NCBI GenBank assembly: GCA_028276145.1
Contig: JAPYWX010000082.1
Span: 1 to 6,875, forward strand
Length of the DNA: 6,875 nucleotides
Source of the DNA: Spirochaetota bacterium
GTDB lineage: Bacteria > Spirochaetota > Brevinematia > DTOW01
Direction of reading: 5' to 3'
How positions within the stretch are numbered: the stretch's first letter is position 1; every line of letters begins with the position of its first letter. The notes under the pieces are model-generated. The model was given only the letters and a program-made list of their open reading frames with translations. It had not been told where the DNA came from and ran no database searches. Position numbers and translations under genes: made by a program. Shown piece by piece: positions 1 through 4,522 of the stretch.

Positions 1-1002
1 ATAATCTCAACCGATGGAAGCGTAATAACACTAAACGATTCAATATTCCTAAAAAAGTTCCAAAAACTAAAGAACGTATTTAGCAATAACAAAATCAACT
101 ACATAATAAAAACATTTGACAAAGAAAAGAAAGGGATAATAGCACTAATAAATTCCAAAAGAGCCTTGAGTGATACGGAAATAACCAAAATAAAACTATA
201 CCTAGAGGTCATATCGATAGAACTTTTGGCTATGTCTACGATAAACACCGTAAAACTAACAAAGGTTCTAAACTTCGAATTTGAAATACTGAGGCAGTCA
301 CAAATTAACATGCTGACATCCAAAAAGGAGATAAGACTACACACACCAAAAGGTGAACTTGTGATTAGAAATTTCTGGGAACCAATATCAAAAATTGCAG
401 GTGATATATTTGGAAGTTATGCTGCAGGTGACTACATTACAACCTGGGTATCAGACATTTGCGGCAAAGGCTTAACAGCAGCAGCTCTATCTTTCTCATG
501 CCATTCAATGATATCACACATTCTAAAAGACAAAATCAACATACTTGAAACAGCAAAAACGGTAAACGAAATAATGTCCTCAGAAAGTATATTCTACGTT
601 GATAGCTTCTTTATCACCTTGTCAGGCGCAACAATAAACCTGAATACCCTAGAGGCAGAGCTAATCAACTGTGGCAATCCCCCAATATTTTTTAGTAGAG
701 GCTCAGAAGTCACAGAAATAAACCCCAAAGGTTCAATAATAGGTGTCTTCGATGACCAAGAAATAGAATCAAAGACAATAAAATTAGAAAAAGGCGATGC
801 TTTACTTATCTTCTCTGATGGAATAACAGACATAGTGAAAAAAGAAAATATAATTGACGGCATAGATGTCCTAAAAAATATGTTGAGAAACTACCATGAC
901 CCCTCCATCTTCTGGAAATCATTCGTAGAATATGTCAAGGAGCTAAAGAAAATAAAAGATGTGATTGATGACATAACAGTTACATTCATTTATGTAGAAT
1001 GA
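1..1002 (+). CDS. PP2C-type SpoIIE/RsbU family serine phosphatase, 5' end outside window
   Basis: The frame is open from base 1 with no stop before TGA at 1000-1002, so the gene begins to the left; 333 residues are visible. A TTG at 166 is only the first start-like codon in the window and would cut into the protein. Visible residues ~1-85 look like the end of a sensory domain, possibly GAF (a KGIIALIN strand followed by helices). A linker helix (ILRQSQINML, ~96-105) is typical just before SpoIIE domains. The catalytic domain (~125-333) has the family signatures: PISKIAGD (D135), SDICGKG (D152), NCGNPPIFF, GDALLIFSDGITD (D273) and a terminal DD (~323-324), matching the metal-binding aspartates of PP2C phosphatases. 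Such enzymes dephosphorylate anti-anti-sigma (STAS) proteins in partner-switching pathways; the partner here is unknown. It is convergent with rnpA and overlaps it by 13 bp. The family call is firm, the sensory domain tentative. Confidence 0.9.
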   Translation: MISTDGSVITLNDSIFLKKFQKLKNVFSNNKINYIIKTFDKEKKGIIALINSKRALSDTEITKIKLYLEVISIELLAMSTINTVKLTKVLNFEFEILRQSQINMLTSKKEIRLHTPKGELVIRNFWEPISKIAGDIFGSYAAGDYITTWVSDICGKGLTAAALSFSCHSMISHILKDKINILETAKTVNEIMSSESIFYVDSFFITLSGATINLNTLEAELINCGNPPIFFSRGSEVTEINPKGSIIGVFDDQEIESKTIKLEKGDALLIFSDGITDIVKKENIIDGIDVLKNMLRNYHDPSIFWKSFVEYVKELKKIKDVIDDITVTFIYVE

Positions 1003-1406
1003 ATTTTACTAATAGCCTTATTTAGCTCATCCTTTATATTCTCAACAGGAGTTTTAATAAAAACCCAAACATCATACCCCTTCAATTCATTCTTCTTTAA
1101 CCTAAGTAACTCACTACATATTCTCCTTAACCTATTCCTCAAAGTAGATTTCTTGCTAACTTTCTTACTTACAGAAACAGCAATCCTTAAGTAACCCAAA
1201 TTATTCTCTCTAAACCTAACCCAACCAAAACTTGTGTTTAAAACACCTGTGTTTAAAACACTTGTGTTTAAAACACTTGTGTTTATAACACCTGTGTTTA
1301 TAACACCAGTATTCTCAAAAAAAGCCTTAAAATCTTTGTACTTTCTTATTCTATGTTTTCTCGAGGGAAAAGAAAAATCACTTTCTTCTTGACCTGAGTT
1401 CTTCAT
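990..1406 (-). CDS. rnpA: Ribonuclease P protein component with in-frame repeat insertion
   Basis: RnpA is the protein subunit that helps RNase P RNA bind pre-tRNA and cleave its 5' leader. From ATG 1406 the product is 138 residues; the family is usually about 110-120. Hallmarks are HRIRKYKDFKAFF (~18-30), LGYLRIAVSVSKKV (~70-83), the RNR signature TLRNRLRR (~88-95) and the KGYDVWVFIKTP strand (~109-120). Residues ~32-59 are a five-residue repeat, NT(G/S)V(I/L), between helix 1 and the next strand; removing it restores normal length. An in-frame TTG at 1437-1439 would add 11 residues but has no Shine-Dalgarno; ATG 1406 also lacks a clear one, so the start is moderately certain. It overlaps the end of hisIE by 29 nt, suggesting coupled translation. 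rnpA normally sits beside rpmH, so this neighbourhood is unusual. The stop lies within the end of the convergent phosphatase gene. Confidence 0.9.
   Translation of the reverse strand: MKNSGQEESDFSFPSRKHRIRKYKDFKAFFENTGVINTGVINTSVLNTSVLNTGVLNTSFGWVRFRENNLGYLRIAVSVSKKVSKKSTLRNRLRRICSELLRLKKNELKGYDVWVFIKTPVENIKDELNKAISKIHST
1232..1306 (-). repeat. Five tandem 15-bp palindromic units inside rnpA
   Basis: On the + strand, units GTGTTTAAAACAC (1234-1246, 1249-1261, 1264-1276) and GTGTTTATAACAC (1279-1291, 1294-1306) are separated by 2-nt spacers (CT or TT). The period is exactly 15 bp, which is five codons, so the frame is kept. Each unit can fold as a 5-bp stem GTGTT/AACAC with a 3-nt loop. A degenerate sixth fragment follows at 1307-1314. 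The same 13+2 layout appears in the intergenic arrays with GTGCT/AGCAC stems. Confidence 0.93.
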
Positions 1407-2004
1407 ATAACTTTGAGACAGGTATATCAAGATAACCAAGAACTAGCAATGAGTGGAAAATCAAATCTCCAAGCTCGTAAATAATTTCTTTCTCATCACC
1501 ATTTTTCACTGCTATTATAAACTCACCAGCCTCTTCACCAATTTTCTTAAGTATCCTGTCCAATCCCTCTTTCATTTTTTTAGCTACATAAGAACCTTCT
1601 GGCATCTTCTCCTTACGGTCAAGAATAACATTGTAAACCTCAGTAATTATTGAAGAATTGGTGAATTCGTTATCTTCCCTTCTATAAAAACATGAATAAT
1701 TACCCGTATGACAAGTAGGACCATGAGGAACAACCTCAACAAGCAGAGTATCATTGTCACAATCCAAACTTATCGCCCTGACCTCATGGTAATTCCCGGA
1801 AGTCTCACCCTTGTTCCATAACTTCTGCCTAGACCTACTCCAAAACCAAGTCCTACCAGTTTCAATTGTTTTCTCAAGAGCTTCCCTATTCATGTACCCG
1901 AGCATCAAAACCTTACCAGTAGTTACATCCTGCACTATAGCAGGAACTAAACCGTCAGAGTTGAACTTTACCTCATCAAGACTAAAATTAACCTTTACTA
2001 GCAT
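1378..2004 (-). CDS. hisIE: Bifunctional phosphoribosyl-AMP cyclohydrolase / phosphoribosyl-ATP pyrophosphatase
   Basis: This fused enzyme carries out steps 2 and 3 of histidine synthesis: HisE removes pyrophosphate from PR-ATP, and HisI opens the adenine ring of PR-AMP. The HisI half covers ~1-112, with NKGETSGNYH (64-73), the metal site DCDND (D81, D83, D85) and zinc cysteines C82, C98 and C105 at the standard 16- and 7-residue spacing, in GPTCHTGNYSCF. The HisE half covers ~118-208, with KKIGEEAGEF (E157, E158, E161) and YELGDLIFHSL (E177, D180). The length of 208 residues is normal for the fusion. The start ATG (2002-2004) lies inside the end of the MarR gene (7-nt overlap) and has a GGAG 7 nt upstream. 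The 3' end overlaps rnpA. No other his gene is in the window, so the pathway genes appear to be scattered. Confidence 0.97.
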   Translation of the reverse strand: MLVKVNFSLDEVKFNSDGLVPAIVQDVTTGKVLMLGYMNREALEKTIETGRTWFWSRSRQKLWNKGETSGNYHEVRAISLDCDNDTLLVEVVPHGPTCHTGNYSCFYRREDNEFTNSSIITEVYNVILDRKEKMPEGSYVAKKMKEGLDRILKKIGEEAGEFIIAVKNGDEKEIIYELGDLIFHSLLVLGYLDIPVSKLYEELRSRRK

Positions 2005-2357
2005 ACCAAATCTCCAAGCTTGCTAAAATCAATGTCAGGTATATCCAAATTGAGATTATTAAACTCCTCAGCCTTCTTCCTACCTTCCTCAGTTATAGAG
2101 AATATCATTCTCCTCTTATCCCTTTCATCAATCTTTCTAACAATATAGCGATTTCTTTCAAGACTCTCTATAACCTTAGACATACGAGATTCAGAAACCC
2201 CCATACTCCTAGCAAGTTGACCTGCCGATAAATCAGCAGATGTAAGTAAACACAAAACCATAGCTTCATTCGCAGTTATACCTAACTTCTTCTTTATATT
2301 CCTCTCCAACTGATAAACAACAGAAAATATCTTCCTCAACCTACATATATTCTCCAT
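1998..2357 (-). CDS. MarR-family winged helix-turn-helix transcriptional regulator
   Basis: A DNA-binding repressor or activator, normally a dimer on a short inverted repeat that is released by a small ligand or oxidation. At 119 residues it is a little shorter than the usual ~140, with a short first dimerisation helix. The winged helix covers ~25-95: TANEAMVLCLL, then ADLSAGQLARSMGVSESRMS (HTH, recognition helix ~54-66), VIESLERNRYIVRK, and the wing DERDKRRMIFSITEEG, which carries the family's D-x-R-D-x-R-R pattern. ATG 2357 has an AAGGG Shine-Dalgarno 6 nt upstream. It is the first gene of the overlapping marR-hisIE-rnpA run. No ligand can be predicted; C5 and C119 are the extra cysteines at the ends. 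MarR genes often control themselves, so the palindromes upstream deserve attention, but no operator is proven. Confidence 0.88.
   Translation of the reverse strand: MENICRLRKIFSVVYQLERNIKKKLGITANEAMVLCLLTSADLSAGQLARSMGVSESRMSKVIESLERNRYIVRKIDERDKRRMIFSITEEGRKKAEEFNNLNLDIPDIDFSKLGDLVC
2012..2015 (-). promoter_or_regulatory. Shine-Dalgarno site of hisIE
   Basis: GGAG on the - strand, 7 nt before the hisIE ATG at 2004. It lies within the last codons of the MarR gene, which supports the overlapping start and translational coupling. Confidence 0.7.
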
Positions 2358-2381
2358 AAACCACCCTTAACCCATTCAATA

Positions 2382-2411
2382 ATTAAAATAGATAACATTT
2401 GATATTTTCAA
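2382..2411 (-). promoter_or_regulatory. Possible sigma-70 promoter of the marR-hisIE-rnpA run
   Basis: On the - strand TTGAAA (2411-2406) is followed after 18 nt by TTTAAT (2387-2382), giving a predicted start near 2375 and a short leader to ATG 2357. Both boxes are close to consensus, but the region is AT-rich and chance matches are likely. Confidence 0.45.
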
Positions 2412-2437
2412 ATTAAAGTGATCGCATTAATAAATTC

Positions 2438-2475
2438 AACAGGCTACTGCCTGTTTCTTAACAGGCTACTGCCTG
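2438..2475. repeat. Duplicated CAGGC hairpin in copy A
   Basis: AACAGGC-TACT-GCCTGTT (2438-2455) is a perfect 7-bp stem with a 4-nt loop. It is repeated as CAGGC-TACT-GCCTG (2462-2475); the shared 16-bp sequence recurs at an interval of 22 bp. Copy B has a single version with loop TTC (4215-4227). The second hairpin is followed by a T run on the + strand, but no + strand gene lies before it. Confidence 0.8.
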
Positions 2476-2484
2476 ATTTTTAAT

Positions 2485-2505
2485 TTAAGAATGTGCTATA
2501 AGCAC
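2485..2505 (-). repeat. Hairpin + TTCTTAA unit (1 of 5)
   Basis: On the - strand GTGCT-TAT-AGCAC is followed by ATTCTTAA. The same combined unit recurs at 2571-2592, 4389-4410, 4484-4504 and 4523-4544. Confidence 0.8.
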
Positions 2506-2518
2506 CCCGCCCTCCCAC
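2505..2518 (-). other. G-rich tract of copy A, incomplete quadruplex motif
   Basis: The - strand reads GTGGGAGGGCGGGG: three G runs of three or more with 1-nt loops. The fourth run present in copy B is broken here. The TGGGAGGG core is conserved between copies. Confidence 0.6.
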
Positions 2519-2527
2519 ACTTATTAT

Positions 2528-2552
2528 TGTAGAGAGACTTTGTCTCTCTACA
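2528..2552. other. Perfect 11-bp hairpin with 3-nt loop (copy A)
   Basis: Left arm 2528-2538, loop TTT 2539-2541, right arm 2542-2552; all eleven pairs are Watson-Crick. It is followed by CTCTCTAG and not by a T run, so it is not a classic terminator in either direction. It corresponds in position and size to 4312-4336, whose stem sequence differs by paired changes. Confidence 0.88.
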
Positions 2553-2570
2553 CTCTCTAGAATACACGAA

Positions 2571-2609
2571 TTAAGAAAGTGCTATTAAGCACAACGTGCT
2601 ATGAAGCAC
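2571..2609 (-). repeat. Two palindromic units of copy A
   Basis: TTAAGAAA + GTGCT-ATTA-AGCAC (2571-2592), a spacer AAC, then GTGCT-ATGA-AGCAC (2596-2609). Stems are identical and loops differ, as in the larger array at 4523-4607. Confidence 0.85.
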
Positions 2610-2754
2610 AACTCCTAATTGACACAAAATATAAGTAACCTGGCAGTTTCAAGAACTGAGTGTTTAAGCACTGAGTACGCTATTAATCAATCTCTCTTAC
2701 GCTAATTGGTAAAATAGAAAATCTTTCTCCATTCTTCATAACATAAAACTTTAG

Positions 2755-4149
2755 TTATATTTTCTCTCTAAAAAGCAAGTACAAAGCAGGTAAACCTATG
2801 ACAATATTTCCAATCCAAGCACCAAGAACTGGATTGAGTTCACCAGCCCTAACCGGAATTTCAGCTATCATGGTAAGGTATGTCTGAATGAGAATAACAA
2901 CAATACCTATAACTAGTGATTCGCCTTTACCGGTTCTTATCCTCACTACCATACCAAATACAAAGCCAACAAGCCCGTAAAAAACAGCTGAAAAAGGCAC
3001 AGAGGTTTTTTTGTGATATTCTAAAACAAAAATATTGTACTCTGAAATTGCAGTTTGTGAAGCGATAGATTTTATTTTATTCCGAAGCTGTTTAACATTG
3101 TTAACTGCTAAACTGAAAAGTGATTTTGATTTTTCATCGTTTTTAATCACTCCCCAAACATAAGAAGGAAAGTAAACAATGGCATTTCCTACCGATGAGT
3201 AAAGATTTGAGTAAAGGTAGGCCAATTCTTTATTAGCACTACTTATAATTTTTTGTTCTTCCATTTTTTCTATTATCCTCTTCACTTTATATCTTGACAT
3301 GACTCTAGGAGAACGAGAAATGTCATACTTTGGAATATAATTAACTTCATAATCTATTCTAAGTTCGGAATATTTAAATTGAGAAGAGAATATTTCGCCT
3401 TTTTTACCTTTTGGCTTTTCTAGGAAGCTACCCTCATAAAGCTTAATGACATAATACGGCTCATCCCCTGTTGAAACAATTTCACCTTTACTAGCCTTTA
3501 TAATCCTAGTAGAATTAGGTGTATCCTGATAAATTTCTATTCCCTCCAGATAACTACCTTTTGCATCAACAAAACCTATCTTGAAATTGCTAAGAGTGAT
3601 GAACTGCCCAGGAACAACATCAATAAAAGGTTTCTCAATCCTCATCTTTATATTTTCTCTTATGTACATCTCATTTCCTTTTATGAGTATTGTATCAAAA
3701 AACCAATAACCGAGAGCAGAAACTAACAAAGAAAAAACGAGCACCGGCAAAAACATTCTTATTTTTCTTATTCCTATACCCCTTATTGCCAAAACTTCTA
3801 AATTGATAGACATTTTATTAAATGTCAAAATAGCAGCCATAACCATACCGGCAGGTATGGTTATAGCCATAGTATACGGCAAACTGTACAAGAATATTCT
3901 CAAAGTAGTGGAAAACTGAGCTCCCTTTTGAATATACTGAGTGTATATTAAATAAACTTCCTTGAGCCAAACAATAAGCGAAATTATCAAGAAAGACAGA
4001 AGATAATCAACTGCTAACTCTCTATACACCATCATGTCATAATTTTTGAATGGTACCAAGTTAGCATTAACCCACCTAAAAACCTTCTTCAAAAACTCTT
4101 TAAAAAAGCCAAAAACCCTGAAAGCCATCTCCCTAAAATCAAATTTCAT
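2755..4149 (-). CDS. LptF/LptG-family LPS export permease (YjgP/YjgQ)
   Basis: An inner-membrane permease of the LptB2FG transporter, which pulls lipopolysaccharide out of the inner membrane and hands it to LptC/LptA. Topology fits the family: three N-terminal membrane helices (~49-68, 84-109, 131-152), the signature NKMSINLEVLAIRGIG after helix 2, a periplasmic jelly-roll (~156-285), and three C-terminal helices (~383-402, 410-430, 440-460) preceded by LEYHKKTSVP. At 464 residues it is about 100 longer than the E. coli proteins. The extra length is an N-terminal tail (~1-37, basic and aromatic) before the usual start region YDMMVYREL, and ~65 residues between the jelly-roll and helix 4 (~290-375). 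LptF and LptG cannot be told apart by eye. ATG 4149 has no clear Shine-Dalgarno; a start near the ATG pair at residues 39-40 is possible. The gene stands alone between the two palindromic elements. Confidence 0.88.
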   Translation of the reverse strand: MKFDFREMAFRVFGFFKEFLKKVFRWVNANLVPFKNYDMMVYRELAVDYLLSFLIISLIVWLKEVYLIYTQYIQKGAQFSTTLRIFLYSLPYTMAITIPAGMVMAAILTFNKMSINLEVLAIRGIGIRKIRMFLPVLVFSLLVSALGYWFFDTILIKGNEMYIRENIKMRIEKPFIDVVPGQFITLSNFKIGFVDAKGSYLEGIEIYQDTPNSTRIIKASKGEIVSTGDEPYYVIKLYEGSFLEKPKGKKGEIFSSQFKYSELRIDYEVNYIPKYDISRSPRVMSRYKVKRIIEKMEEQKIISSANKELAYLYSNLYSSVGNAIVYFPSYVWGVIKNDEKSKSLFSLAVNNVKQLRNKIKSIASQTAISEYNIFVLEYHKKTSVPFSAVFYGLVGFVFGMVVRIRTGKGESLVIGIVVILIQTYLTMIAEIPVRAGELNPVLGAWIGNIVIGLPALYLLFREKI

Positions 4150-4169
4150 GAGAAGTATTTTGAAAGTGA

Positions 4170-4185
4170 TGAAATAATTATTTCA
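4170..4185. promoter_or_regulatory. 16-bp perfect palindrome upstream of the permease gene
   Basis: TGAAATAATTATTTCA is a perfect inverted repeat centred about 28 nt before ATG 4149, in the promoter/leader zone. Its size and symmetry suit a dimeric regulator, but an all-A/T core in an AT-rich region can arise by chance. No close match was seen upstream of the MarR gene. Confidence 0.4.
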
Positions 4186-4189
4186 CTAA

Positions 4190-4234
4190 AAAGTGATTGC
4201 ATTGAAAAATTCAACAGGCTTCGCCTGCTTCTTA
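4190..4234 (-). repeat. Conserved ~45-bp block of copy B
   Basis: Aligned by eye with 2415-2460, about 40 of 46 positions agree, including AAAGTGAT, GCATT, AATTCAACAGGC and TTCTTA. The hairpin stem CAGGC/GCCTG is kept while its loop changes from TACT to TTC. In both copies the block is the part nearest the start of the downstream - strand gene (about 40 and 57 nt away). Confidence 0.85.
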
Positions 4235-4254
4235 GTAGAGAGGCTACACCTATC

Positions 4255-4274
4255 TTAACTTTTTTAAGAGTTAA
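4255..4274. other. TTAACT/AGTTAA hairpin
   Basis: A 6-bp stem TTAACT (4255-4260) pairs with AGTTAA (4269-4274) around a T-rich 8-nt loop. It has no counterpart in copy A. Confidence 0.55.
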
Positions 4275-4287
4275 CAACTTTAAGTAG

Positions 4288-4304
4288 CCCTACCCTCCCA
4301 CCCC
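4288..4304 (-). other. G-quadruplex motif on the - strand
   Basis: The - strand reads GGGGTGGGAGGGTAGGG: four G runs with loops of 1, 1 and 2 nt, the pattern of very stable parallel quadruplexes. It stands out in an AT-rich region and lies on the strand with the sense of the flanking genes, so it would also be present in any read-through RNA. Confidence 0.75.
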
Positions 4305-4311
4305 TTTTTAA

Positions 4312-4336
4312 TGTTGGGATACTTCGTATCCCAACA
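4312..4336. other. Perfect 11-bp hairpin with 3-nt loop (copy B)
   Basis: Arms 4312-4322 and 4326-4336, loop TTC; all pairs are Watson-Crick. Compared with 2528-2552, three pairs change on both sides at once (A-T to T-A, A-T to G-C, G-C to T-A) and none changes on one side only. Confidence 0.88.
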
Positions 4337-4370
4337 CCCTATACCTTCTTATTATCTTTTTTACTGAAGA

Positions 4371-4426
4371 GTACTACTAAGCACCTCATTAAGAAAGTGC
4401 TAATAAGCACTAGTGCTAATAAGCAC
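4371..4426 (-). repeat. Palindromic units, first group of copy B
   Basis: A degenerate unit GTACT-ACTA-AGCAC (4371-4384) has one mismatched pair. A full TTAAGAAA + GTGCT-AATA-AGCAC unit follows (4389-4410), then a spacer TA and an identical GTGCT-AATA-AGCAC (4413-4426). The junction AGCACTAGTGCT (4406-4417) is itself a perfect 12-bp palindrome. Confidence 0.85.
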
Positions 4427-4429
4427 TTA

Positions 4430-4450
4430 TTGGAAAGCGAAGCTCTCCAA
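4430..4450. other. Third hairpin, 9-bp stem with one mismatch
   Basis: TTGGAAAGC pairs with GCTCTCCAA around the loop GAA, with one A-C mismatch. The following CACC and T6 resemble a terminator on the + strand, but no + strand gene precedes it. The CCAACACC ending matches the hairpin at 4312-4338. Confidence 0.65.
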
Positions 4451-4483
4451 CACCTTTTTTCATCGAAGAGCACAAACTAGTAC

Positions 4484-4504
4484 TTAAGAATGTGTTATGA
4501 ACAC
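4484..4504 (-). repeat. Variant unit with GTGTT/AACAC stem
   Basis: TTAAGAAT + GTGTT-ATG-AACAC. The usual C-G pair has become T-A on both sides, giving the same stem as the units inside rnpA. It therefore links the intergenic and rnpA repeats. Confidence 0.75.
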
Positions 4505-4522
4505 CTTTAAGCACTCAAATAA

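Larger units (their letters stand above)
2415..2609 (-). repeat. Mosaic palindromic element, copy A
   Basis: On the + strand the modules run: conserved block 2415-2460; a repeated CAGGC hairpin to 2475; a TTAAGAAT + GTGCT(ATA)AGCAC unit 2485-2505; a C-rich tract 2505-2518; an 11-bp hairpin 2528-2552; a TTAAGAAA + GTGCT(ATTA)AGCAC unit 2571-2592; and a last unit GTGCT(ATGA)AGCAC 2596-2609. The same module types in the same order occur at 4190-4607, placed likewise between the stop of one - strand gene and the start of the next. It is assigned to the - strand because the block lies next to the downstream gene start in both cases. Confidence 0.8.
2358..2754. other. 397-bp gene-free stretch between the permease and MarR genes
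   Basis: No credible coding frame or tRNA is visible. 2358-2414 holds the leader and possible promoter of the MarR gene. 2415-2609 holds palindromic element A, listed separately. In 2610-2754 I see only a degenerate unit GTGTTTAAGCAC (2660-2671), flanked by CTGAG on both sides, and a direct repeat TACGCTA (2676-2682 and 2698-2704). No hairpin followed by a long T run marks the end of the permease gene. Confidence 0.8.

Noticed and set aside
594..863. 89-codon - strand frame inside the phosphatase gene
   Set aside because: It is antisense to the SpoIIE catalytic motifs and has no motif of its own.
1407..1439. TTG start at 1439 for rnpA
   Set aside because: It would deepen the overlap with hisIE, has no Shine-Dalgarno and adds residues not typical of RnpA; ATG 1406 is preferred.
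1453..2026. Short + strand frames opposite hisIE
   Set aside because: They are antisense to conserved HisI and HisE motifs and show no family features.
2610..2754. Possible small RNA or tRNA downstream of the permease gene
   Set aside because: No cloverleaf, conserved TTC loop or clear promoter and terminator pair could be found by eye; only weak short repeats are present.
4430..4460. Hairpin followed by T6 as a + strand intrinsic terminator
   Set aside because: No + strand gene lies upstream within the window except one ending at 1002, and the stem has a mismatch. The T6 is better explained as part of the repeated spacer module.
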